This document shows, one piece after another, positions 18,731 to 27,410 of a stretch of 64,000 bases of DNA (its first letter is position 1; each line of letters opens with the position of its first letter). The stretch comes from Albidovulum sp. bin36 (lineage in GTDB: Bacteria; Pseudomonadota; Alphaproteobacteria; Rhodobacterales; Rhodobacteraceae): positions 54,093-118,092 of the forward strand of contig MPMP01000002.1 of NCBI GenBank assembly GCA_002238565.1, written 5' to 3'. The position numbers and the translations under genes are program-made. The notes under the pieces are model-generated. The model was not told the DNA's origin and ran no database searches. It worked only from the letters and a program-made list of their open reading frames with translations.

Positions 18731-19113
18731 TCATTCGGACTTGTAGGCGATCACGTCCATTTCAACTTTCGCATCGACCATCAGCGCAGACCGAACCGTG
18801 GAGCGAGCGGGTGCGTGATTGCGAAAGTAGCGTTCGAACACGGCGTTGAAGCTGATGAAGTCACGAGGATCATCCAGCCAGACTTTGACCACATGTTCCA
18901 ACCCGCAATCCGCAGTACCGAGATTCGCAATGACGTTGTCGAACACCCGTTCGGTCTGCTCAACGATGCCGCCGGCGACAATCTCGCCATCCACGGCCGG
19001 GACCTGCCGGAAACAAATACGAATTCGCACGCACGCACCGCCTTGGCGAACGGGCGCCTGGTACTGCCGGCCGCATCGTCGGCCGTGTCGAAACGGGTTA
19101 TGCCGGGCTTCAT
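18731..19113 (-). pseudogene. RidA family protein (YjgF), frameshifted
   Basis: RidA proteins hydrolyse reactive enamines and imines released by PLP enzymes. Here the N-terminal part (AKAVRACEFVFVSG) is in one frame and the rest (VPAVDGEIVAGGIVEQTERV to MVDAKVEMDVIAYK) is in another. Reading GGC AGG TCC where the family needs GGC CAG GTC shows a missing C near 19006. Further on, VVKVWLDDPRDF lacks two residues usual in VVKVNVWLDDP. Family length is about 130 residues, and all the rest, including the conserved ARSTV Arg, is present. It lies just before rpiR. An assembly error could mimic the frameshift, but the neighbouring pseudogenes favour true decay. Confidence 0.82.
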
Positions 19114-19125
19114 CTTGCACGCCTC

Positions 19126-19410
19126 TCAATGTGTAAGTAACTCACATGGTTTGCCGGAACCTGATCGACCCGTCAACACCGTGGTCTCGCCTTGCCCGGA
19201 TGCGCGCGCTCGGAATGCCTCCACTTGGGGTTGTCTCAACGCGTCGGGCTCGACGACCGTGACATCGTGTCCGTCGATGCGGGAGGATGCATGCGGCACG
19301 AATCCCGAACGGACCGGCACCGATAACCCTCGCCCTTTCGCCAGGGCCGTGCGGCGGCGGTCGCGAGGGCGGTCATCGAAGTTCAGCACCGCGGCGGCGG
19401 CATGCTTCAC
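19126..19410 (-). CDS. Unrecognised short ORF overlapping Rieske remnant
   Basis: This 94-residue frame starts within the stop codon of the Rieske remnant (ATGA overlap), the arrangement expected of a coupled downstream gene. The product (MKHAAAAVLNFDDRPRD to SGSGKPCELLTH) matches no family I know and is rich in Arg and Ser, so it may be the decayed head of a lost partner gene or a chance frame. Confidence 0.25.
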   Translation of the reverse strand: MKHAAAAVLNFDDRPRDRRRTALAKGRGLSVPVRSGFVPHASSRIDGHDVTVVEPDALRQPQVEAFRARASGQGETTVLTGRSGSGKPCELLTH

Positions 19411-19781
19411 CTCGACCGATCAGTCAGCGAGCATTCCACGGCGACTTGTCCGGCGGGTGCCTTTAAGCCGTCCTGCCCGATCAGGACGTCATCGCCCGTG
19501 ACCTGCACCGGACAGGTCTGGAGGAGATCGCGGGCCGATGCGTGCTTGGGTTCTCCTTTGCGATTGTCGAACTGCCCGTCAAGACCAAGGCACTCGATGA
19601 CATGGTCCATGACCAGGCTGTCGGCGAGATGCACCTCTACATGGGTGCAAAGCCCGTCGGTGCAGCAGAACTTGTCACCAGGACTTCGATGGATCGCAAA
19701 CGTCCGGCCATCGTGGTAGTACCGGATCAGGTCCTCGGTGTCGATGTCGTAACGCGCACAGGCGCGAACCCATTGGGTCAT
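19407..19781 (-). pseudogene. MocE-like Rieske [2Fe-2S] ferredoxin, cluster site damaged
   Basis: The reading frame from MTQWVRACARYDID onwards follows MocE-type Rieske ferredoxins, small electron carriers to oxygenases: GRTFAIHRSP, DGLCTHVEVHLADSLVMDH, then IEC. The first ligand pair C-x-H (CTH) is there, but the second, normally CPKH, reads CLGL, so the His ligand is missing and a Rieske cluster could not form in the usual way. The end (DVLIGQDGLKAPAGQ) also drifts from the family. A longer frame to 19859 adds 26 residues that do not fit. Decay is the simplest reading. Confidence 0.6.
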
Positions 19782-19859
19782 GTCCGCCTCACGTCGTTCA
19801 GTCCAAGGGGCGATCGCCCGTATCAGGGCGTCGGGTTCGCCATGTTCGAGTGCGATCAT

Positions 19860-20324
19860 CGGAAATCGTGCCCGGATTCATGCTTCCGGCGCCAAACTGC
19901 CTGAAAAGGCTCCTGGAAGACGGCCCAGGGTAACGGGCATGCCCTCGGCGACTCGTCCTTGATCTCCCCGGGAAGTGAAGGCATTATGAGCAACCACATT
20001 AAATGAAGCAATTGGCGGTTCCCTCGTTCACGGTTTTTAGGGAACCCCGGGCCGGTTCCGCCTCAGGCCGTCGTCCCCCGGCTCTTGCCGGATGCGGACG
20101 ATTCTTCGCGTTCGAGCCGCGGCGCGGATTCGCTAAGGAAATGCCATTGGGATTCGCCCCCCGATCCGACTTGGAGGCACTTCCATGTTCCAACGACATT
20201 CGCATGAATCCGAGCAGCGGGGAGAGGCGTCCGGACAGACGAATGCTCATGATTCAAGGCGTTTCCGTCGGGGCCGCTGCTAATGCCAACCAGTAGATCG
20301 GCTTGCCGGCGACGCATCGGAATC
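19860..20324. other. Gene-poor stretch, 465 bases
   Basis: The stretch lies between the Rieske remnant and the end of dnaE2. I searched the minus strand by eye for the missing C-terminal OB domain of DnaE2 and found nothing similar. Only chance frames are seen. Confidence 0.45.
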
Positions 20325-23252
20325 TCACCTGAAATTCGCTTGCTGCGCAGGCATGCTTTGCTTTTCGGCTTGAATTTCCATTGCATCCGATTCGGCGCGG
20401 CTCGGCGCTCGGAAGCTTGTGCCCGCTGCCGGCGCCATTTCCGGGGTGAGCAGATGCCGAAGGAGCGCGACCGGGTGGGCGCGAAGCGATAGTCGCATGG
20501 AAACGTAATCCTCGACGACATGCTCGCCAATAGACATCTCGGGCAGATTTGCCGGCGGCTCATCAAACGGTTCGCCATCGATCTCGTCGGCGAAAAGCGG
20601 CATGGGCGCGGAGCCGACTACGGCCTTTGCATCCCAAAGCGCTTGCCGACGGTCAATGCCTAGCGACGCGAAAGCATCCGCTTCCGCCAGAACTTCCAAA
20701 AGGCGCGGCGGCGTTCCCGCTCTGCGCCAGATGTCGGCAACCGCTCGGTAGCCGTTTCCTCGAGCCGACGATATCCATACGGCCTCTTCCTCGCGCATCG
20801 ACTTTATCTGGCGAAATCCCAGCCTGAGAGCAAGGCCGCCCTTTCCGTCGGGTTCGATGGCATTGTCCCAATAGGAAGCGTTTACGCATACCGGGCGAAC
20901 CTCGATGCCATGCTGCCGGGCATCCCGCACGATCTGCGCAGGCGCATAGAAGCCCATTGGCTGCGAGTTCAAAAGAGCGCACGCGAAAATCGCCGGATGA
21001 TGGCGCTTCAGCCATGCCGACGCGTAGACAAGCAAAGCGAAGCTTGCCGCATGGCTTTCGGGGAATCCGTATTCCCCGAATCCCTCGATTTGGGAAAAGC
21101 ACCGCTGCGCAAATTCTTCGCCGTGGCCATTCGCAACCATGCCTTCGACAAATCTCTTTCGAAACGAATGAATCGTCCCCGACTTGCGGAACGTTGCGAG
21201 AGACCTGCGCAGGCGGTCGGCTTCCTCGGGCGAAAACCCCGCTCCGAGAATCGCGATCTGCATCGCCTGCTCCTGAAACAAAGGCACGCCGAGCGTTTTT
21301 TTCAAGACGCCGCCTAGCGGCCCATCCGGAAACCGGACTTTTTCCTCGCCGTTGCGCCGGCGCAAATACGGGTGCACCATGTCGCCCTGGATCGGACCGG
21401 GGCGAATGATTGCGACCTCAATGACCAAATCGTAGAAGCATCTGGGGCGCAGCCGGGGAAGAAAATTCATTTGAGCCCGGCTTTCCACCTGGAACACCCC
21501 GATGCTGTCCGCTCGGCAAAGCATGTCGTACACGGAGGGATCTTCCGGCGGAAGCGATGCAAGCGTCCATGCCTGCCCTGCGCAGGACCTGATCAGATCG
21601 AAGGATTTTCGAATGCAGGTAAGCATGCCTAGCGAAAGGATATCCACCTTCAAAATGCCGAGCGCATCAATGTCGTCCTTGTCCCAGCAAATGACCGTTC
21701 GATCCTCCATCGCCGCGTTTTCGATCGGAACCAGCTCGTCGAGCCGCCCCTCGGTAATGATGAACCCCCCTACATGCTGCGACAGATGGCGGGGGAAGCC
21801 ATGGATTTCCTTGCAGAGCCGAAGCGTCTGACGCAATCGGCGGTCGGAGGGGTCGAGGCCGATCTCGCGCAAGCGGTCTTCCGGAACGCCGCTGCCGCTC
21901 CATCCCCAAATCTGCGACGACAGCGCTGCGACGGTATCTCCGGAAAGCCCCATCGCCTTGCCGACTTCGCGGACCGCGCGCTTGCCGCGATAATGAACGA
22001 CCGTGGCGCAGAGGCCGGCGCGATGGCGGCCGTATCGCTCATAGATGTGCTGGATCACCTCTTCTCGCCGCTCGTGCTCGAAGTCCACATCTATGTCCGG
22101 CGGCTCGTTCCTGGCCTCCGATACGAAGCGCTCGAAAACCATCGATCCGATTTCCGGTGACACCTCCGTAATGCCGAGCGCATAGCAGACAACCGAGTTC
22201 GCCGCCGACCCCCTGCCCTGGCAAAGTATTCCTCGCGAGCGCGCGAAACGGACAATGTCGAAAACCGTCAAGAAATAGGGAGCGAAATCGAGCTTGCCGA
22301 TCAAGCGCAATTCCCGCTCGAGCATCGCTAGAACGGACGCGGGCGGCGGCGGCGGATAGCGGACGGAGAGTCCGGCGCGGGACAGGCGCTCGAGCCGCTC
22401 GTTCGGGGTCTCGCCATCGGAAGTCTCCGAGGGATATTCGTAGCGCAAATCGTCAAGCGAGAACCGGCAGCGCTCCGCTACGGCCCAGGCGCGCTCGATC
22501 GCATCCTCGTGCCCGCGAAGCATCCGCAGCATTTCCGCTTCAGACCTCAAGCGCCTTTCCGCATTCGGCTGCGCCCGGCGCCCGAGCGAGTCAACGCAAA
22601 TGCCTTCCCTAATCGAGGCCAGCACATCCGCCAGCTGCGACCGATCGGCGGCATGCATGATCGGCTCCGCAGAAGCAACGCATGAAAGCCCCAGGCGACG
22701 CCCCGTCCGCTTCAATCTGGAAAACCGCTCTCGATCCTCGCCATTGTATAAAGGACTCATGATCAATGCCGCGGCATCCGGAAACCGGCGCGCAAGCCGC
22801 CGCGCCGTGTCCTCCCATCCGGGCTCGGCTTCCGTTTTCGGGAACGGAAGAAGAAACTCCATGCCCTCGCCCCATTCCAAGATATCCTCGATGCCGATGC
22901 GGCATTCGCCTTTCCCGGCCCGGAGCCGACCCGCGGAAAGCAGCCGCGACAGCCTGCCCCAGCCGGTTCTGTCGCGCGGAATCGCAACGGCGGAAAAACC
23001 GTCGGCAGTCGCAAGTCTCGCAGCGGGCAGCAGGCGCGGAGCGCTAAGGAATTCCTTGTCCTCCCCGTTCTTGCGCCGCCTGGCGATTTCCTTGAGCTCC
23101 GCATGCGCGCGAACGATACCGGCTACCGAATTTTCGTCTGCGATCGCAAAGGCGGCGATTCCCGCTCGCGCCGCCGCGTCTGCATATTCCTCCGGATGCG
23201 AAGCCCCCCGCAGGAAAGTGAAATTCGACGTAATGCTGAGCTCGGCAAACAT
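20325..23252 (-). CDS. dnaE2: Error-prone DNA polymerase III alpha subunit, C-terminally shortened
   Basis: DnaE2 copies damaged templates during the SOS response, usually with ImuA and ImuB. The start MFAELSITSNFTFLRGASHP at 23252 fits the PHP domain; a frame back to 23327 adds foreign residues across the SOS box. The polymerase core is intact: PPDIDVDFEHERREEV with its catalytic aspartates near residue 386, then ILKVDILSLGMLT. The protein is 975 residues, whereas family members run near 1050-1100 and end with an OB domain (normally around VRVAGLVLVRQRPG). Here the sequence passes from LRAHPVALLRHLL into an unrelated tail of about 40 residues and stops. No imuA or imuB adjoins it. Confidence 0.92.
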   Translation of the reverse strand: MFAELSITSNFTFLRGASHPEEYADAAARAGIAAFAIADENSVAGIVRAHAELKEIARRRKNGEDKEFLSAPRLLPAARLATADGFSAVAIPRDRTGWGRLSRLLSAGRLRAGKGECRIGIEDILEWGEGMEFLLPFPKTEAEPGWEDTARRLARRFPDAAALIMSPLYNGEDRERFSRLKRTGRRLGLSCVASAEPIMHAADRSQLADVLASIREGICVDSLGRRAQPNAERRLRSEAEMLRMLRGHEDAIERAWAVAERCRFSLDDLRYEYPSETSDGETPNERLERLSRAGLSVRYPPPPPASVLAMLERELRLIGKLDFAPYFLTVFDIVRFARSRGILCQGRGSAANSVVCYALGITEVSPEIGSMVFERFVSEARNEPPDIDVDFEHERREEVIQHIYERYGRHRAGLCATVVHYRGKRAVREVGKAMGLSGDTVAALSSQIWGWSGSGVPEDRLREIGLDPSDRRLRQTLRLCKEIHGFPRHLSQHVGGFIITEGRLDELVPIENAAMEDRTVICWDKDDIDALGILKVDILSLGMLTCIRKSFDLIRSCAGQAWTLASLPPEDPSVYDMLCRADSIGVFQVESRAQMNFLPRLRPRCFYDLVIEVAIIRPGPIQGDMVHPYLRRRNGEEKVRFPDGPLGGVLKKTLGVPLFQEQAMQIAILGAGFSPEEADRLRRSLATFRKSGTIHSFRKRFVEGMVANGHGEEFAQRCFSQIEGFGEYGFPESHAASFALLVYASAWLKRHHPAIFACALLNSQPMGFYAPAQIVRDARQHGIEVRPVCVNASYWDNAIEPDGKGGLALRLGFRQIKSMREEEAVWISSARGNGYRAVADIWRRAGTPPRLLEVLAEADAFASLGIDRRQALWDAKAVVGSAPMPLFADEIDGEPFDEPPANLPEMSIGEHVVEDYVSMRLSLRAHPVALLRHLLTPEMAPAAGTSFRAPSRAESDAMEIQAEKQSMPAQQANFR

Positions 23253-23263
23253 GCGCTTACTAT

Positions 23264-23278
23264 ATTCACCTTTTGTTC
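23264..23278 (-). promoter_or_regulatory. Candidate LexA (SOS) box before dnaE2
   Basis: The forward strand reads ATTC, seven bases, GTTC at 23264-23278, one mismatch from the alphaproteobacterial LexA site GTTC-N7-GTTC. It lies 11 bases before the dnaE2 start codon, in an AT-rich patch suited to a promoter. dnaE2 is a standard SOS gene, which supports the reading. Confidence 0.6.
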
Positions 23279-23379
23279 TTTTTTCAAGGCGCCATATATG
23301 GAGAGGGAGGGAGGCGGCAGGCACCAAGATGACGGGGAAGAAGCAACTGCGGCGGGAATCGGCGGCAGCCGCCGGAGAA

Positions 23380-24255
23380 TCATGATCGAGACGCAGGCGC
23401 GATCTTGAGCATCAAATACCGATTGAACCGGCAAAACTCCTCGGCGGTGCGTTTGTTCCCATGCAGCCTATTCGCCAACCGTGAACGGCGGCCGCGATTT
23501 ACCACCAGCCGGAATAAAAATGCGGCCAGAAATCTCGCTAGAGGATGGGAGGCCGACAATCCGCTGTCGATTCTCCTGACTGAATAGCCAATCAGGTTGA
23601 AGAATTCTTGCTCCAGTTCAACCGACGGAGCAACTTCCTCGCTAACATCCTCTTCACGAAGAATCTCAAGCGACCTCTCGGCCAATGCCTGGCGAAAATC
23701 GCTCAGCAGCCAGCCGCCCCCGACGGTCCGCCTTGTTCCCGCATTGGAGCGAAACGCTTCGGAGCGAAAGCAGTCCGAAATCAGGATATAGCCGCTCGGA
23801 CGAAGCAAGCAAGCGGCCTTCTCAAGAGCGGCCGCCATGGGCACGTACTGGAAGCTTTCGGAAAACAGGCATACGTCGAACCTGCCATTCGATGCGAAAT
23901 CCTCGAACGTGGTTTCATGGACGGGCGTATCCGGGCCGAGATTGGAGCGGCAGCGCTCCGCAAGGAAGCTGCTGGGAACGACGACTTCGACTCGATGCCC
24001 TAGGGACTTCAGCTTCTTGGCGGTCTCGCCGGCCCCGCCGCCGATATCGAGAATCCGCGACGGAGCGCTGGAAAGAAAGGAAAGCAATTTAGCGCTATAG
24101 GCTTCCTGAGCGGCCCCGAGATTCCCGGCAACCGGCTCGAGACCAGCCCACAGGCCGTAATGAAGATTCTCTTTGCCCGTAACGAATTTCGCGGTCGCCG
24201 CCCACAAATCCAAGCCGATGGATCGAGTGTCGATCTCCCGCCTTTTTCCAGCCAT
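23380..24255 (-). CDS. Class I SAM-dependent methyltransferase
   Basis: This 291-residue protein has the motif I of class I methyltransferases, RILDIGGGAGETAKKL at about residues 67-82, an acidic strand end (VEVVVP), motif IV-like RFDVCLFSESFQYVP and post-motif LLRPSGYILISDCF, giving a full Rossmann-type SAM domain. The C-terminal arginine-rich stretch (VVNRGRRSRLANRLHG) may contact a membrane or nucleic acid. Substrate cannot be told. It resembles the group that methylates small molecules or quinone-like compounds more than rRNA methylases. It lies just downstream of rppH on the same strand, 56 bases away. Confidence 0.8.
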   Translation of the reverse strand: MAGKRREIDTRSIGLDLWAATAKFVTGKENLHYGLWAGLEPVAGNLGAAQEAYSAKLLSFLSSAPSRILDIGGGAGETAKKLKSLGHRVEVVVPSSFLAERCRSNLGPDTPVHETTFEDFASNGRFDVCLFSESFQYVPMAAALEKAACLLRPSGYILISDCFRSEAFRSNAGTRRTVGGGWLLSDFRQALAERSLEILREEDVSEEVAPSVELEQEFFNLIGYSVRRIDSGLSASHPLARFLAAFLFRLVVNRGRRSRLANRLHGNKRTAEEFCRFNRYLMLKIAPASRS

Positions 24256-24311
24256 TGAATCTTCCCAAGGCGCGGCAAGCGCGAAACACCGTTGGCAAAC
24301 CGCGCGGAACG

Positions 24312-24803
24312 CTAGCCGCGACGATCCAGATGATCGCTGAACGCTTCGAATACGCTTCTGTAAATGCTCTTCTTGAAGGGAACAATATGCCGAAGCAAAT
24401 CATCGGCCGCGAACCATCTCCATTCGGAAAATTCCGGCACCTCCGTTCGAACATCTATATCGCGATCCTGACCGAGAAAGCGAAACAGGAACCAAATCTG
24501 CTTCTGCCCCCGGTAGCGGCCGCCCCAAAGACGGGGAATCAGGTCGTGAGGCAGATCGTAGTTCAGCCAGCCGTCGGTTCGGGCCAGCGCCTTTGCAAGT
24601 TCCGGGCGCACGCCGGTTTCCTCATGCAACTCCCGAACAGCCGCTTCGCCGGGCTCCTCTCCCGCCTCTATGCCGCCCTGCGGCATCTGCCAAGCGTTCC
24701 AGTCGCTGTCAATGCGTCTGCCGGCGAACAATAGACCGTCTTTGTTAACCAGCGCCGCCCCGACGCACGGTCGATAGGGCAAATGCTCGAAATCGATCTT
24801 CAT
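24312..24803 (-). CDS. rppH: RNA pyrophosphohydrolase
   Basis: RppH removes pyrophosphate from the 5' end of transcripts and so starts their decay. The 163-residue protein (start MKIDFEHLPYRPCVGA) has the Nudix box GGIEAGE...RELHEETG with all acidic ligands, preceded by WQMPQ, the signature that separates RppH from other Nudix enzymes, and followed by WLNYDLP and YRGQKQIWFLFRF. It lies downstream of ctpA, a pairing common in alphaproteobacteria. A start seven codons upstream (24824) is also possible. Confidence 0.92.
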   Translation of the reverse strand: MKIDFEHLPYRPCVGAALVNKDGLLFAGRRIDSDWNAWQMPQGGIEAGEEPGEAAVRELHEETGVRPELAKALARTDGWLNYDLPHDLIPRLWGGRYRGQKQIWFLFRFLGQDRDIDVRTEVPEFSEWRWFAADDLLRHIVPFKKSIYRSVFEAFSDHLDRRG

Positions 24804-24845
24804 GGCGCCGATGGCCGAATCCATTCGCCGATGCCCGTAGAGCTG

Positions 24846-26192
24846 CTACATCGACTGAGCGAAAGACAGCCCGTAGAGCAGGTCGATCGCATAGGCCAGC
24901 TGGTAGTCTTCAAATCGGAGTTCGGCCGCCGCTTCTCGCTTTTTGATTTCCTCTTCCAATTGAAGCCGTTCCTCTTCGCTTATGCTGTCGTTCTCCAGCG
25001 AATTGCGCAGGTCGGTTTCGGAATACGAAAATTTCTTGCCGTCTTCGCCTTCAAATTCTGAAAGCGGCAACTGCTCGACAATTATGTCGGGCGAAATTCC
25101 GAGTCCCTGGATTGAACGACCGGACGGCGTATAGTAGCGGCCCGTCGTTAGTCGCAATCCGCCTTTTTCCTTCAACGTATTTTCATCGGTTCCGATTGTA
25201 AACAGCGTCTGGACCGAGCCCTTGCCGAAACTCTTTGTTCCAACCACGACAGCTCGACGATGGTCTTGCAGCGCCCCGGCAACGATTTCCGACGCGGATG
25301 CCGAACCTCCGTTTACAAGAACAATTATGGGCTTGCCCTCCATGAGATCGCCTTGCTCGGCGTTGTAGCGATCATCCATTGTCTTGGCCCTTCCGCGCGT
25401 CGAAACTATCTCGCCCTTGTCAAGAAACGCGTCCGCTACCGAAACGGCTTGGTCGAGCAGTCCGCCGGCGTTGTTGCGGAGATCCAGAATCATGCCGTTC
25501 ACGAAGTCGATGCCGCCGGCTTCTTCAATTTCTTTTGCCAATCCATCCTGAACATTGACCAGGGTCTGGCCGGAAAAAGTTGTGATGCGCACGACGATCG
25601 CGTCGCCTTCCATTCTCACGCGCGCGGCTGTCAGCTTTATCGTTTCGCGAATAATGGTGACTTCCAAAGGCTCGGATTCTTCTTCGCGCCAGATTGTGAC
25701 AACTACTTCCGAGCCTACCGGGCCTCGCAGCAAATCCACAGCTTCGCCAAGTGTCATGCCGAGAATGGATTCGCCGTCGACATGAGTGATGAAATCTCCC
25801 GCAAGGATGCCGGCCTTGTCCGCCGGCGTATCGTCGATCGGCGTAATGACCTTTACGTATCCGTCTTCCTGCGTAACTTCGATTCCCAATCCTCCAAACT
25901 CGCCTTTCGTTTTGACCTGCATTTCGTCATATTTTTTTGGCGGTATGAAAGCCGAGTGCGGATCAAGCGACGATAGCATTCCGTTTAAAGCCGCGTGGAT
26001 CAGTTCCAGAGAATCGACTTCCTCAACGTACTGGTTGCGGATTTTTTCAAATGTTCTGGCAAACAAATCTAGATCTTGGTAGACATTGGATTTTGGCTCG
26101 CTTTCCTGAGCCGATAGCGCGCCTGTTAAAAATACTGCGGTGACAATGCCACTCGCCAAACCTGCCGCAACCGCCAAGCTGAATGGTTTCAT
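24846..26192 (-). CDS. ctpA: C-terminal processing peptidase, S41 family
   Basis: This 448-residue periplasmic serine protease cuts proteins near their C termini. From the start MKPFSLAVAAGLASG, a signal peptide (cut after LSA near 28) is followed by a PDZ domain (GGLGIEVTQEDGYVKVITP) and the S41 catalytic domain with NGGSASASE around residues 294-302 and TKSFGKGSVQ near 319-328, containing the catalytic Ser and Lys. A frame back to 26312 would place 40 non-signal residues before this and is rejected. In related genomes envC often lies between gpmI and ctpA; here that gene is not seen and an accessory insertion takes its place. Confidence 0.93.
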   Translation of the reverse strand: MKPFSLAVAAGLASGIVTAVFLTGALSAQESEPKSNVYQDLDLFARTFEKIRNQYVEEVDSLELIHAALNGMLSSLDPHSAFIPPKKYDEMQVKTKGEFGGLGIEVTQEDGYVKVITPIDDTPADKAGILAGDFITHVDGESILGMTLGEAVDLLRGPVGSEVVVTIWREEESEPLEVTIIRETIKLTAARVRMEGDAIVVRITTFSGQTLVNVQDGLAKEIEEAGGIDFVNGMILDLRNNAGGLLDQAVSVADAFLDKGEIVSTRGRAKTMDDRYNAEQGDLMEGKPIIVLVNGGSASASEIVAGALQDHRRAVVVGTKSFGKGSVQTLFTIGTDENTLKEKGGLRLTTGRYYTPSGRSIQGLGISPDIIVEQLPLSEFEGEDGKKFSYSETDLRNSLENDSISEEERLQLEEEIKKREAAAELRFEDYQLAYAIDLLYGLSFAQSM

Positions 26193-27320
26193 TTTAAGTT
26201 CTCGTCTTCTTGTAGCAAAATCGCCGCCGTTCGAATTGGCTTGATAGTGCCGTACGCTTGTCGCACCCCGAAAGATTGTCATAGGCTTCTTGCAAGAGCG
26301 CGTCGTCGGCACGACGGCGCGCCATTAATCGGCATGCGAGCGCAGGCATTACCCATATAACACCGCGCCGAGAAAGATTCATCTCTAAAGGACATCATTT
26401 TTTTGCTATTTCCTTTTCGCACTCCGCTAAATCGACGGATTCGGCAAGGGCGGCCTTTTCGCAGCTTCAGACACGCGCCGGTCCGCCGCGCTTGCTCGCC
26501 GACCAAATCCAATCTGAAAACAAGTCGTTTCGCGAAAACGCTTTTTTAGTCTCGATCACTTGGCAGAATGCGGATGACCATACGGCGGAAGCCCAGTTCG
26601 TCGAATAGCGTTTATCCGCGGGACGGGATCAATTATCGTCATCAAGCCGTCGCGCCCCAATAAAAACCCCGGATTCGGTTGTTCGGCTTGCAGCATCGAA
26701 TCGCCATCACGGCGCCCGCGCGATTTTTGATTCACACCCGATCCGCAGTAGGTTTTACCCGCGCCGGGGGTCGCGCAACGCGTAAACGCGCAAGCGTTGA
26801 TAGGAACCGTGCGGCCCGAAAGCTTCTTGAGAATCTTGATCTCGTCGCCCGGCTTCGGGATCCTCGCAAGAAGCTCGGCAATCCGGCCGTCTCAATCGGC
26901 GAGCCGCCTTGCGAGCACTGAATTTCCGCTGATCCGCCGGACGAAAGCTTTCTCCGAAAGGGAAGCCGGATCGGTCGGTGGACCGGAATCCCCGAATGCG
27001 GTCGTGGGCGCATCGCCTGCTTGCCACTGCTCTTTTTCGCGACTTGCGTCGTCTTTTCGGAACCGCTACCGCTCCGTCCGGCGGCTTGTCGAGCAAATTT
27101 TCGTGAGAGAATCAGGTGTGCGGCCCAAGCCGGCGATAGATTCGGTTAATCGCGAAATGCCGGGACGTTGCCCCTAATACGCAATGCCGCATAAGAGAGG
27201 TGAAGGTCGTGAATTCGTATATTTGCAAGGTCCGCCCAAGCGCGGATACGCCGCAAGGGGCGGTTGGCGAACAAATGAGCGCCAGGTGCCCGGTTTGGAC
27301 CTAGGCACTTAAAGGATCTG
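26193..27320. other. Gene-poor stretch with a possible decayed reverse frame
   Basis: On the minus strand one frame stays open from 27065 to 26556 except for a TGA at 26892-26894, about 170 codons, including ISGNSVLARRLAD, stop, DGRIAELLARIPKPGDEIKI and later RDGDSMLQAEQPNPG. The last piece recurs at 46206 as [15 protein letters not shown], so at least part of this is a real repeated sequence. I cannot name a family, and chance openness in GC-rich DNA is not excluded. Confidence 0.35.
26672..26715. repeat. Dispersed repeat, copy 1
   Basis: This 44-base segment matches 46206-46249 at 36 of 44 positions, with the shared core TCGGCTTGCAGCATC. On the minus strand both copies read MLQAEQP-(N/D)-PG, and two of the differences are silent third-base changes (GAA/GAG, CAA/CAG). 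Both copies sit in gene-poor gaps. Confidence 0.6.
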
Positions 27321-27410
27321 GCAATGGAGGTGCTGAGACGTGGCTTGAGTACACGCGACGTCGAGGACGCGTTGCGGGACGAAACCGGGCGGGCTTTTGC
27401 TGTCGCGCAC
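27321..27410 (+). mobile_element. IS256-type transposase remnant
   Basis: The forward frame from 27321 reads AMEVLRRGLSTRDVEDALRD then ETGR, a close match to the conserved RGLSTRDVEDALRDETG segment of IS256 (Transposase_mut) transposases. The next expected piece, LLSRTA, is found in the +1 frame (LLLSRTAMT), so a frameshift has occurred, after which similarity is lost. No catalytic residues or terminal repeats can be seen. It marks the edge of the accessory insertion. Confidence 0.6.

Noticed and set aside
18221..19501. 426-residue forward open frame across rpiR and ridA
   Set aside because: It covers the opposite strand of recognisable genes and gives no motif.
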